In this document: piece after piece, positions 26,894 through 35,953 of the stretch
How the letters are laid out: each line of letters begins with the position of its first letter
How positions within the stretch are numbered: position 1 is the stretch's first letter
Source: an uncultured beta proteobacterium
GTDB taxonomy: Bacteria; Pseudomonadota; Gammaproteobacteria; Burkholderiales; Burkholderiaceae_C
Direction of reading: 5' to 3'
Length of the DNA stretch: 64,000 bases
Assembly: GCA_903822205.1 (NCBI GenBank)
Contig: CAIJOK010000139.1
Location: 1 to 64,000, forward strand
The notes under the pieces: model-generated
The model's input: the letters and a program-made list of their open reading frames with translations, nothing else
Databases searched by the model: none
What the model was told of the DNA's origin: nothing
Translations under genes and position numbers: made by a program

Positions 26894-29800
26894 TCAAGTC
26901 GAAAATACATCAGTTTGAATCGCACCCAGCCTGAGCTGAACACGCAACATCGCCAACAAAGCGTCAATGTCCACCGGTTTTGACAGGTAATCGTTGGCAC
27001 CGGCCTGAATGCATTTTTCACGATCCCCAATCATGGCCTTGGCGGTCAGGGCGATCACGGGCAGGGTCTGGAGGCGTGAACGGTTGCGAATTTCCCGGAT
27101 GGCGGTGTAGCCGTCCATACCGGGCATCATGATGTCCATCAGCACCACATCGATTTCTGATCCCTCATCAAGCTGATTCAGCGCTTTTTGACCATCCTGT
27201 GCTATCAAAACCTTGAGTCCCCTGGCTCTGAGCACCTTGGACAGGGCAAAAGCGTTACGCATGTCGTCATCGACGACCAAAATCGTTCTGCCCACCAAAC
27301 CTTTTTCGGCGCTCACCACCGGCTGAAGGGCTCGCTGCTGCGAGCTTGGCAATTTGCTTTGTACGCTGTGCAGGAACAAGGTGACCTCGTCAATCAGTCG
27401 CTCTGGCGAGCGCGCCCCCTTGATGACAATGCTGTCGGTGTACTCCTTGAGGGCCAGGGTTTCCTGATCAGAAAGATCGCGTGCTGAATAAACGACCACG
27501 GGGGGAACCAGCAGCCGCTCTCGGGTGCATTGTTCCAGCAGTGAAACCCCACTGATGCCTGGCAGACCCAAATCAAGAATCATGCAGTCGAACTTCTCTC
27601 CACGTCGCAAGCGCAACAAAGCACCCTCGCCAGAGGGTTCTTCGACAATGTCCACATCAACACCGCCCAGCATCACATTGACCGACTTGCGCGTGCCGAG
27701 GTCGTCTTCCACCAAAAGCAATCGCCTTTCATGACCTGACCCAAAGTGACGAATACGCTCGAACGCAGATTCAATTTGTTCTTTGCTGACGGGCTTGGTC
27801 AGGTAGCCGACGGCCCCCATTTCTAGTCCACGCTGGCTGGAATCGGTGGCGGACATAAAGTGCACTGGGATATGGCGGGTCTCGGTGTGCAGTTTGAGCT
27901 GTTCCATCACACTCCACCCGTCAACCCCTGGCAGGCCAATGTCCAGCACAATCCCTGTAGGCAGAAAACGACGCGCCAAATCAAGTCCGGTATGCCCATC
28001 GTGCGCTACCAGGCATTTGAACCCGCGCCGACGCGACAAGTCGCGAACAATTCTGGCAAAAGCTTCGTCGTCTTCAATGACCAAAATGGTTTCATCACGC
28101 GGTGTCAGAACCTGACGGTCGTCCTCAATGCCCTGACCGGTATAAACCGGCATCGGTGGAGGAGTGGTCGTTGGTGCCGCCACAGGGGCGGTTTTGGGCG
28201 GTGAGTATTCTGAGTCTGACGCGGTGGTGGCCGACAGTGCTGGACTGGACTGTTTTTGATTCTGCATGAACGGCAAAATCAAGCTGAAGGAACTGCCTTG
28301 TCCCTCCAAGCTGCTGACGAAAACATTTCCCCCTAGAAACTGCGCCAGACGGCGAGAAATGGTCAGCCCCAGACCCGTACCGCCGTAGCGGCGGCTGGCA
28401 GTGCCGTCCACCTGCTCAAAGGCGTTGAAGATGGATTCGAGCTTGTCAGACGGAATGCCGATACCGGTATCCTTGATTTCTATCCCAAGCGACTGATCTG
28501 CGGCAAGTCCGGTGGCGCTTAGGTGTGAAGACTCGGTAGGACGTTTGACATGGACGGTGACGCTGCCATGCTCGGTAAACTTGATGGCGTTGCCCACCAG
28601 GTTGTTGAGTATCTGGTCGATTTTTCCGGCATCGCTGTGAATGGTGGCAGGCAGACGGGGAGCCACTTCGACGGCCAGAGAAAGGCCTTTGGTTTCGGCC
28701 ATCAGACGGAAGCGCTTGCGCAGTGAATCGGCCAGGTCTTCAATGGACAAAGGCTTGGCGATCACTTCCATCTTGCCGGCCTCAACCTTGGACAAATCCA
28801 GAATGTCGTTGATCAAGCGCAGCAGCGCAGAACCGCTGTCGTGAATGATGCTGGCAGACTCCACATCATCTTGGGTTAGGTTACCGTTCTCGTTGTCGCG
28901 CAGCGAGCGGGCCAGGATCAAAAGGCTGTTCAACGGTGTGCGCAACTCATGCGACATGTTGGACAGAAATTCGGATTTGTAGCGACTGGCCGTATCACGC
29001 TCGAGTGCCCGCTTGTCAGACTCTGCCTTGGCCCTCTCCAAAAGCGTCGCCTGCTCAGCCAGCCCTCTGCTTCTTTTCTCAAGTTCCTCGTTAACCTCTT
29101 GCAACTGTTCACGTTGGGCGCGCAGCTCTTCTTCGGAGGCACGCAATTCCTCGGCTTGATCCTGTAGGTTTTGGCTCTTTTGCCGCAGGTCAACGTTGTT
29201 GGACTGAAGTTGCTCGCTTTGGGTACGAAGTTCTTCTTCGGACGCACGCAATTCTTCAGTCTGTTGCTGTGTTCTGACCAGCAATTCATGTGTTTTACGA
29301 TTGCGTTCGAGAATTTCGAGGTTCAACCCAATGACGGGGAGTAAGTCGTCAATCAAATTTTGCTGGTTGGCATTGAAAGGGGTTAATACGCCAATTTCCA
29401 CCACGGCCAGCACACGGTCTTTGGAGAGAACGGATGCCACCAAAATCTGCCGGGGGGCGGCCTCACCGATGCCGGTGGTAATGCGTGCATAGTCATCAGG
29501 GACCTCGGTGAGCAAAATGGTTTTGCGTTCCAGCGCGGCCTGGCCCACCAGACCCTCGCCGGGCCTGAACTCAGTGTGCAGACTACGCCGCTTTTTGAGA
29601 CCATAGCTCGCTATCACTTCAAGCGTACCATCCGTTTCACGAGCCTGATAAAAGATACCAACACCGTTGCCGCACAGGGTGGCCAGTCCGGTGATCAGCA
29701 CCTGGGCAAAGTCTTGCACCGTGGCGGCGGACTGCATGGTTGCGCCCAACTCTGCAACACTGCTTTTGACCCAGCGCTGCGCATCGAGTTTGTTGGCAGA

Positions 29801-30577
29801 TTCCTTGAATACTTGTACCGTTCTGGCGATGGCCGCAAGTTCATGATGACCGTCCTGAAACGGTACCTCAACCTGCAAATTTCCAGCCGCCAAATCGGCC
29901 ATGCGTTGACGCAGCGATTCAAGGGGCCGGGTGATGCCCAACGCAATGACACGGGCGACAAAAACCCCAATACCACATAAACCGATCATCACGGCGAGCA
30001 AAATCAATATGCTTTGTTCCCTGAGGTGATCGCTTTGGGTACGAAAAAAAATTGACTTGTTGCGCGCAAAATCTATGATCTTTTGCACATCTCGCTGCGC
30101 TTGCGCCTCTGGGTGTTCGCCACTGGGCTGAAGCAACGCCAGGGCATCGGCGTGCCGCCCCGCTTGCTTCAAGGCACTCGTTTTATCGTAAAGTGCACGC
30201 AGGGCATCAAGGTCGGCCGACAGGCGAACAACGTCTTCCGTGGGTCCCAAATAAAACTGCTGTATGACATCCATGTGTTCACGTGTCTGCAGGTCAAGAT
30301 TGCGAATGGCACCCACAATGACCGCCACCGATTCAGGTTGGGTGGTCAACAAAACTTCGGCCATGTGCCTGTCGCGTTCAACAATGTCGGTTTTGACGCG
30401 CTGCGAACGGTCAAGTACCTGAAAGGGGTGTTCCATGATGTTGTCAAGCAACCCAGACAGGCTGACAATGTTGTACAGGGCGATGGCCCCCATGACGAGT
30501 GTCAGGCTCACCAGCAAGCCAAACCCCACGGTCAGACGGGTTGAGATTTTCATATCGTGGATTTTTGAAAAGTTCAT
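26894..30577 (-). CDS. Hybrid sensor histidine kinase: HAMP-GAF-HisKA-HATPase-3xREC
   Basis: About 1227 residues. N-terminal helix, a helical periplasmic sensor (~35-190), second helix and HAMP, then a GAF domain. A long coiled coil with the duplicated EELRASEEELR block follows. HisKA contains SHELRTPLNSL (phospho-His), and an intact HATPase_c has N, G1 and G2 boxes. Three receiver domains follow with acceptors in IVLDIGLPGVDG, MILDLGLPGISG and VLMDIMMPGMDG. The start may be 30577 or 30553; neither has a strong ribosome site. The three receivers suggest a phosphorelay feeding cheB/cheR or the GGDEF-EAL regulator. Confidence 0.92.
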   Translation of the reverse strand: MNFSKIHDMKISTRLTVGFGLLVSLTLVMGAIALYNIVSLSGLLDNIMEHPFQVLDRSQRVKTDIVERDRHMAEVLLTTQPESVAVIVGAIRNLDLQTREHMDVIQQFYLGPTEDVVRLSADLDALRALYDKTSALKQAGRHADALALLQPSGEHPEAQAQRDVQKIIDFARNKSIFFRTQSDHLREQSILILLAVMIGLCGIGVFVARVIALGITRPLESLRQRMADLAAGNLQVEVPFQDGHHELAAIARTVQVFKESANKLDAQRWVKSSVAELGATMQSAATVQDFAQVLITGLATLCGNGVGIFYQARETDGTLEVIASYGLKKRRSLHTEFRPGEGLVGQAALERKTILLTEVPDDYARITTGIGEAAPRQILVASVLSKDRVLAVVEIGVLTPFNANQQNLIDDLLPVIGLNLEILERNRKTHELLVRTQQQTEELRASEEELRTQSEQLQSNNVDLRQKSQNLQDQAEELRASEEELRAQREQLQEVNEELEKRSRGLAEQATLLERAKAESDKRALERDTASRYKSEFLSNMSHELRTPLNSLLILARSLRDNENGNLTQDDVESASIIHDSGSALLRLINDILDLSKVEAGKMEVIAKPLSIEDLADSLRKRFRLMAETKGLSLAVEVAPRLPATIHSDAGKIDQILNNLVGNAIKFTEHGSVTVHVKRPTESSHLSATGLAADQSLGIEIKDTGIGIPSDKLESIFNAFEQVDGTASRRYGGTGLGLTISRRLAQFLGGNVFVSSLEGQGSSFSLILPFMQNQKQSSPALSATTASDSEYSPPKTAPVAAPTTTPPPMPVYTGQGIEDDRQVLTPRDETILVIEDDEAFARIVRDLSRRRGFKCLVAHDGHTGLDLARRFLPTGIVLDIGLPGVDGWSVMEQLKLHTETRHIPVHFMSATDSSQRGLEMGAVGYLTKPVSKEQIESAFERIRHFGSGHERRLLLVEDDLGTRKSVNVMLGGVDVDIVEEPSGEGALLRLRRGEKFDCMILDLGLPGISGVSLLEQCTRERLLVPPVVVYSARDLSDQETLALKEYTDSIVIKGARSPERLIDEVTLFLHSVQSKLPSSQQRALQPVVSAEKGLVGRTILVVDDDMRNAFALSKVLRARGLKVLIAQDGQKALNQLDEGSEIDVVLMDIMMPGMDGYTAIREIRNRSRLQTLPVIALTAKAMIGDREKCIQAGANDYLSKPVDIDALLAMLRVQLRLGAIQTDVFST

Positions 30578-30900
30578 GGAGATGCAAAGGTGTGAGCGCG
30601 GGACAAGAACTGAATGGGTCAAGGCACGGCGCAACCGGACAAGTTATTACATCACGCCAAGCCAGACGATCTTGAACGTCGGCCGTGTGTGCGAAGTCAC
30701 CTCAAAGGTTATCGCCGCGCCGCAAGGGCAATCCTGCACATTCACTGGCATCAGCGTCACAGGCCGCCTGACAAAACAGTGGGAGGTCTAAACGGATACA
30801 GATGATCGGCGCTGTTGCGCGTTAAGCGATTACGATCGGCAACCCGAGCACAATCAACAAGCAAGCAAGCAAACCCGTCAAGAAACAAGGCCTCACGGAC
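30578..30900. other. Divergent intergenic region, no gene seen
   Basis: 323 bases between the start of the hybrid kinase (minus) and the bcsE-like gene (plus). No convincing coding frame or RNA gene. A short CAAG run repeats near 30860. It presumably holds promoters for both directions; I cannot place them with confidence. Confidence 0.5.
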
Positions 30901-32904
30901 ATGGATAACACGAACGATCTGAATCCTCCGAACGACCACGTCGTCAGACTGGGCATTCCGGGACTGCCCCATCTGACCGACAGCCTGATGGCCGGCGGGG
31001 TCTATACGCTGATCGCTGAAACCGCATCCACCCGCTTTGCGATTCTGTCCTCCAGTCTGGCCATGGCGCGGAACGACGGCATTCAGTCGAGCCTCATCTT
31101 GCCCCAAAACCCCGAAATTTTCATTCAGCGGTTGGAGTCTTTTGGCAACATCCATGTGACACAGGCCATCAGCGATCGCCAGATGAAGATGTTTTTGATG
31201 CAGGACGAGTTTGCCAAAAAAATGTTCAGGTTTGGTGCCGAAGCCTTTGTTCAAGAGCTTCATTACTTTGATATTCCGGACAACAGCTATCTTTTGATCG
31301 ACCAGGCCGATGATTTGCTCAGTCTGCACGATGTGGTGCTGGCCCTTGACCAAGTGCAGGTGTTTCGCAAATGGGCGCAGTTGCATCATGTCACGATCTT
31401 GCTTGTTTTTACCCGCATCACCGAGGCCCACAGTAGCACCATCAATGCCCTGATGGATGATTTGACCGGTATTGTGCGGCTGGGTGTGAGTCGCAACGGG
31501 CTTGAGCTTTCGTTTGATTACTGGCAATCCCCCGAGGGCACCATCGCCGGTCGCAATTTTGTTTTGACGACGCTGGAAACCGGTCTGTACCAGGCATCAA
31601 CCCCGTCTGGCGGTATTGCCACAGGTGTCCGTGAGGACGCAGCAGACGTGCCGGAGGGCGACGAAGCGCAGTTTTTCTTTATGGACCCTGATCTTGGCAG
31701 TTTGGCCAAGCAAATGCAGGGCAAGTGGCAACGGGTGGACACTTTGGTGGGCATGATGCATGCCACCCGCAACCTGCGTTCGGCCACCTGCATTTTGGTG
31801 TTTCAACGCGGAACCCATCTGCGCCAACTGGCCGAATCTGTCCACACCCTGCGTCTGTCCATGGGCCGTTATGCCAGACTGATCGTCCAGGAAAAAGAAG
31901 CTTCGCTGCGCTATCAAAACGAGGCCCTGCTGTTAAAACTGGGGCTGAATCTGGTGGTCAACCGCGACGTTCCGCTGGGGCGTTTGCCGCTATTGCTTGA
32001 GTCGCTCAAGGGGCAAATTTTTAACCGCGATGTGGATATCAACTTTGAGGCCGCACTGGCCAGCGTGTTGCCCACCCATCTGCGGGGTTACCAAGTGCCT
32101 GCGCGCTTTGTCAAAGAGGTTGATGTGGTGCTTGAACGCGCCGAGACACTCAACATTCCGTGTGCGCTGATGATCGGTCGGCCCGCACCAGGCATGGAGA
32201 TGGTTCAACTGATGACCCAGAACAAGCTGTCGCGCCCGGGCGACTTGATCACCGCTGATGCCGAATGCTGCTTTGTGTTTTTGAATGCCTGTCCGCAGGC
32301 GGTGCTGTTGATCACGCTGGAGAGAATTTTTGGCCGGTCGCTCGACAGCGCATTGGTTGATGTCCGATTTGTGCTTCATCGCGAAGAGATTCAGTCTGAA
32401 ATGGCCGCACTGCAACGGTCGGCAGAGCGTCAGAATACGCCTGACTACACCTCTGTGGTTGGACCGCCGCCTGATCTGCCCGATATACCCGATATACCCG
32501 TTACCGATAGGCAGCAGGCAAACATGCCAGCCCCCGTTGCGACTGCGGCGATCGATCTGGATCACAGGCCTGTTGAGGTTGTCCCTAACACCGTGACACC
32601 GGTGCCTTTGGCCGAGCCACAGGCCCCCATACCGGTAAGCACCGTGACGCGCGCTGCCCCTGTCAGGCGGGTCATACAGCCACGTCCTTCAAAGCTCACG
32701 CCACCACCTGCGCCACCTCTTAAACCCGCCGCGCCGCCTGTTGTTCAGTTCGAGGAACCCGCCCCTCCCCATGTACCAGAGCAGTCCGGTGTGCGGCAAG
32801 CGCCAACGGATGCCCCCACTTATCAGTATGATGATGGCCTTGAGAACCGCACTGTGGGCAGGCAGGCCGTTCCCCGCGCCACCCGCGCCGTCGTGCGTCG
32901 TTAA
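30901..32904 (+). CDS. bcsE: BcsE-like c-di-GMP receptor (GIL domain)
   Basis: 667 residues resembling BcsE, the cytoplasmic c-di-GMP-binding protein that stimulates cellulose secretion in enterobacteria. A RecA/NTPase-like N-terminal part (~1-210) is followed by a second degenerate domain. The GGDEF I-site-like (GIL) domain lies near 390-500 and contains the RxGD motif in KLSRPGDLITADAECCFVF. The last ~150 residues are Pro-rich and probably disordered. No bcsA, bcsB or bcsG lies next to it. It is instead the first gene of an operon with a PgaC-like synthase, so it may control another polysaccharide. Confidence 0.82.
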   Translation: MDNTNDLNPPNDHVVRLGIPGLPHLTDSLMAGGVYTLIAETASTRFAILSSSLAMARNDGIQSSLILPQNPEIFIQRLESFGNIHVTQAISDRQMKMFLMQDEFAKKMFRFGAEAFVQELHYFDIPDNSYLLIDQADDLLSLHDVVLALDQVQVFRKWAQLHHVTILLVFTRITEAHSSTINALMDDLTGIVRLGVSRNGLELSFDYWQSPEGTIAGRNFVLTTLETGLYQASTPSGGIATGVREDAADVPEGDEAQFFFMDPDLGSLAKQMQGKWQRVDTLVGMMHATRNLRSATCILVFQRGTHLRQLAESVHTLRLSMGRYARLIVQEKEASLRYQNEALLLKLGLNLVVNRDVPLGRLPLLLESLKGQIFNRDVDINFEAALASVLPTHLRGYQVPARFVKEVDVVLERAETLNIPCALMIGRPAPGMEMVQLMTQNKLSRPGDLITADAECCFVFLNACPQAVLLITLERIFGRSLDSALVDVRFVLHREEIQSEMAALQRSAERQNTPDYTSVVGPPPDLPDIPDIPVTDRQQANMPAPVATAAIDLDHRPVEVVPNTVTPVPLAEPQAPIPVSTVTRAAPVRRVIQPRPSKLTPPPAPPLKPAAPPVVQFEEPAPPHVPEQSGVRQAPTDAPTYQYDDGLENRTVGRQAVPRATRAVVRR

Positions 32905-32922
32905 TCCGCCACGTTCCACACT

Positions 32923-32948
32923 CTACTTTCTACTTTCTACTTTCTACT
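32923..32948. repeat. 7-bp tandem repeat before the exporter gene
   Basis: CTACTTT is repeated 3.7 times in the 55-bp gap between bcsE and the TPR/barrel gene, ending 11 bases before the ATG at 32960. No Shine-Dalgarno sequence is obvious between repeat and start. Copy-number change would alter the leader. Confidence 0.85.
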
Positions 32949-32959
32949 CTCTAAGTCGC

Positions 32960-34339
32960 ATGAAAATTCCTCTGTTATTGGGTGTCTCTCTGGCCTTGCC
33001 AGGTACGGCTTTGGCGCAGTTGGCTGGTTTTTCGTGGGGTATGTCGCCCGACTACAAACAGGCAGCCCCCAGCGACCGCGCCGTTTTATTGACACCTTTC
33101 AAGTACTTGGCACCCGCAGGCGATAAGGCCTCAGGGCGGGCTATCAAGCGCCCCCCCAGTCAGCAAAAGATAGCAGACCTGAATGCCGCAGGCGACTACC
33201 AGGCTATTGCCGATCAAGGTCCCGCTGTCGTGGCCAGCGAAAAGACCGACGACGGACTTCAACTGATGGTGGCCAACAGTTTGGCGTGGACGGGCCGTGC
33301 CCGGGAGGCCATGCCGGCCTATGCGGCACTCACCCATGGTGAGTACGCAGATCAGGCGTTTTTGGGTATCGCCAACATCGACCGCTGGCAAGGGCGCGAT
33401 GACTTGGCACTGCCGCTGTACCAAGCCCTTTTGGACAAAGACCCCAGCAACGGTGATGCGCTTGAGGGCGCGGCCATGGCCGCCAAAGAATTGGCCCCGC
33501 GCACCACGGTGGGGGCGTTTGGCTCGACGGACTCCGGCAACATGCAGCGCCGGTCAGGGGTGATCAACCACCGTTGGCGCGATGGCAGCGGTGCCCAGAT
33601 TTTTGAGCTTGAAACCAGCGCCGTTCGCGACTGGCTGCCCCCGCCTGCGCCCCAGGCCACCCAGCCTGAGCTGTTAGCGCGCTACCAAAATCTGGCCATG
33701 GACCTGAAACCCAGCCTGGAGCTAGAACTGCCCGCCCGTTTTAATCGGCAACTGTTTGCGACCGGCAGGGTCAAGCTGTTCGATGACAGGGCATCTATCG
33801 GGGCCGGCATCGTGAACTGGGGCCGCAAAGCCACCAGCCCCAATGCCCTGATGGCTGGTTTGACGGCCAACTACCTGGGCGCTGACGCGACCGGGTCGTT
33901 TGACCTCGGCAGTCTGACGGGCCGATTTGACTACTATGACATCTCGGACAGCAACACGATCTTGACGCACAGCGTGAACTTTAATTCTGCCTGGCGTCCC
34001 TTTGGCAGTCATTTCAAGCCTTTTTTTGGGCTGGAGGGTCGCAAAGCCAAGGTCAGCACGTCCAGTTATTGGTCGCCGGTGCTGGGGTCGGGTACGGCCT
34101 ACGCAGGGCTGATGGGTGAATGGGGAGAGTCCGACTGGAACCTGTTTGCCTCAGTGCAGTGGGGGGCGCGTCTGTATGGCGATGCCGGTACCAGTTGGAG
34201 CGCCTCAACTGGCGGTAAGCGCTGGCTGAGCAGCGATATAGCCGTCAGCGCCAATCTCTGGTCCATGGCCAGTTGGCGCGACAACGCTGCCTACCGTGCG
34301 CAGTCGCTTAACGTCAATCTGGAAAAGCTTTGGCGCTGA
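32960..34339 (+). CDS. TPR / beta-barrel outer-membrane exopolysaccharide exporter (PgaA/BcsC-like)
   Basis: 459 residues with a signal peptide (MKIPLLLGVSL..., cleavage after TALA). A short TPR region follows (~95-185, including TGRAREAMPAYAALTHGEYADQ and DDLALPLYQALLDKDPSNGDALEG). A C-terminal ~270-residue barrel rich in alternating aromatic and polar residues ends LEKLWR. The layout matches exporters such as PgaA and BcsC, but with far fewer TPRs. The ATG at 32960 is used because upstream frame would run through bcsE. Its 3' end overlaps the synthase start. Inferred function: passage of the polymer through the periplasm and outer membrane. Confidence 0.75.
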   Translation: MKIPLLLGVSLALPGTALAQLAGFSWGMSPDYKQAAPSDRAVLLTPFKYLAPAGDKASGRAIKRPPSQQKIADLNAAGDYQAIADQGPAVVASEKTDDGLQLMVANSLAWTGRAREAMPAYAALTHGEYADQAFLGIANIDRWQGRDDLALPLYQALLDKDPSNGDALEGAAMAAKELAPRTTVGAFGSTDSGNMQRRSGVINHRWRDGSGAQIFELETSAVRDWLPPPAPQATQPELLARYQNLAMDLKPSLELELPARFNRQLFATGRVKLFDDRASIGAGIVNWGRKATSPNALMAGLTANYLGADATGSFDLGSLTGRFDYYDISDSNTILTHSVNFNSAWRPFGSHFKPFFGLEGRKAKVSTSSYWSPVLGSGTAYAGLMGEWGESDWNLFASVQWGARLYGDAGTSWSASTGGKRWLSSDIAVSANLWSMASWRDNAAYRAQSLNVNLEKLWR

Positions 34340-35685
34340 AGCACTGGGTGCGCTATGCCTCGACAGCCTTTGTTTTTGTGGGGCTGATGGGCTTATTGAC
34401 GTTGAGCTACCGCACCGTTCGTGAAAACGAAGGCTCGTTCAGTGCCTTGCTTGAAAACTACGTTCTAGCCGGCGTGTCGTTTTATTTGCTCTTTTTTTTG
34501 GTTTTACTGGTTTTGCGCTATGCCGTGTTCATTATTTATTCGTTTTTGGACCACCTTGAAAATCTGCACAAACAGCGTAATTACAAAGGCCCCAGATACC
34601 GTGAAGAAAACTCCCTGCCCATGGTGTCTGTGGTTGTGCCGGTTTTTAACGAGGGTATGGTCATCCAACCTGCACTGCGGGCGCTGCTTGAGCTGGACTA
34701 TCCCAACTACGAAATCATCGTGGTTGATGATGGATCAACCGACGATACCTACGACAAATCCATGGCGGTGGCCCGCACCAGCAAGCTGATCCCCATTCGC
34801 GTTGTAACCAAGCGCAATGGCGGCAAGGCTGAGGCCCTAAACACCGGCATGACATTGGCGCGTGGCGAGTTCATTTTGAACATGGACGGCGACACCAAAT
34901 TGACGCGCAACACGCTGCGGGTGTGCATTCCGCATTTTGAAAACCCCTCCATCGGTGCTGTGGCGGGTAATGTCAAGGTATTGAATCGTGAGAATATTTG
35001 GACCAATATTCAATCGCTTGAATATGTTGAGGGCTTGGCCATGGCCCGCAAAGCCCAAAGTTTTATCCGGTCTGTCAATATTATTCCTGGCCCCATTGGG
35101 ATTTTTCGCAAGTCTGTCTTGAAGCAAGTGGGTGGCTACGACCACGACACGTTTGCCGAGGACTGCGATCTGACCCTTAAATTGTTGATGCAGGGTTGGC
35201 ATATTGCCTATGAACCCCGGGCTGTGGCGTGGGTTGAAACCCCCAGCCATCTGCTGGATTTGATCAAACAACGTTACCGATGGACACGCGGTATTTTGCA
35301 GGCCACGGCAAAGCACCGTGCCGTTCTCTGGACTCCCCGCAAGTCTGGAATTAACTGCTACATTTTGTGGTACATGCTGTTTGAAGGCATTTTGTGGCCG
35401 TTTTCCACCCTGTTGGGTAATGTGTTTTTTATTTATGTCAGTCTGACCATGGGCATGGCAACCCTTTTGTTTTTTTGGTGGTTGCAATTGGCCGTTCTGG
35501 ATGTTGTGGCTGCGGCCTATTGTGTGATTATTGAAGAAGAAGACCCTGCGTTGATTTTTTATGCCATTATGTTTCGTCTTTTTTATATCAATATCACCGA
35601 TGTATCTAAGGTTTTTGCAAGCATCGAGGAGTGGCGCGGAAAGTCCATGACTTGGGGCAAGCTGGACCGCGAGGGTAAACTGTAA
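34330..35685 (+). CDS. Processive family-2 glycosyltransferase (PgaC-like synthase)
   Basis: 451-residue inner-membrane beta-polysaccharide synthase. Two N-terminal helices (~10-30, 43-65), then a GT-A domain with VVPVFNEG, DDGSTDD, the metal motif DGDTKL, catalytic EDCDLTLK and QRYRWTRG (QxxRW), then C-terminal helices after ~345. All catalytic motifs are intact. TTG at 34330 overlaps the exporter stop and is preceded by GGAAAAG, pointing to translational coupling. The sequence is closest to the PgaC/IcaA type, which would suggest an N-acetylhexosamine polymer. There is no PgaD-sized partner and no PilZ domain. Confidence 0.88.
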   Translation: MALKHWVRYASTAFVFVGLMGLLTLSYRTVRENEGSFSALLENYVLAGVSFYLLFFLVLLVLRYAVFIIYSFLDHLENLHKQRNYKGPRYREENSLPMVSVVVPVFNEGMVIQPALRALLELDYPNYEIIVVDDGSTDDTYDKSMAVARTSKLIPIRVVTKRNGGKAEALNTGMTLARGEFILNMDGDTKLTRNTLRVCIPHFENPSIGAVAGNVKVLNRENIWTNIQSLEYVEGLAMARKAQSFIRSVNIIPGPIGIFRKSVLKQVGGYDHDTFAEDCDLTLKLLMQGWHIAYEPRAVAWVETPSHLLDLIKQRYRWTRGILQATAKHRAVLWTPRKSGINCYILWYMLFEGILWPFSTLLGNVFFIYVSLTMGMATLLFFWWLQLAVLDVVAAAYCVIIEEEDPALIFYAIMFRLFYINITDVSKVFASIEEWRGKSMTWGKLDREGKL

Positions 35686-35698
35686 TTGGAGATTGAGG

Positions 35699-35920
35699 AT
35701 GGATCTGATTTCAATATTGGCCACTGTGATTTTGGTCACCACCATCGGCACCATGGTCATTGGTGTGGGGGCGTTTGCAGCCTTCAAACTGCGCGACAAG
35801 CGCAAACCCTCCAAAGCAAAATCCGGTGTCCTGCAAAATCCGGCTGGTGTGCCTGACCCCATTTTTTTGAAGCCCTACTTGCCACCCGAGCTTGAAAAAG
35901 CCGCGCTAGAACTTGAATAA
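35699..35920 (+). CDS. Small single-helix membrane protein of the polysaccharide operon
   Basis: 73 residues, ATG at 35699 with GGAG 10 bases before it. One N-terminal membrane helix (~5-28) is followed by a basic stretch (KLRDKRKPSKAKSG) and an acidic C-terminus. It has no recognised domain. Position right after the synthase and size recall accessory subunits such as PgaD or BcsF, but the sequence does not allow that name. It may help assemble the synthase. Confidence 0.7.
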   Translation: MDLISILATVILVTTIGTMVIGVGAFAAFKLRDKRKPSKAKSGVLQNPAGVPDPIFLKPYLPPELEKAALELE

Positions 35921-35953
35921 GGCCGTGCCATGTTATCCACCGGAGTCCTTGCT

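Noticed and set aside
34837..35862. 341-codon minus-strand open frame opposite the GT2 synthase
   Set aside because: Antisense shadow across two genes, no recognisable domain.
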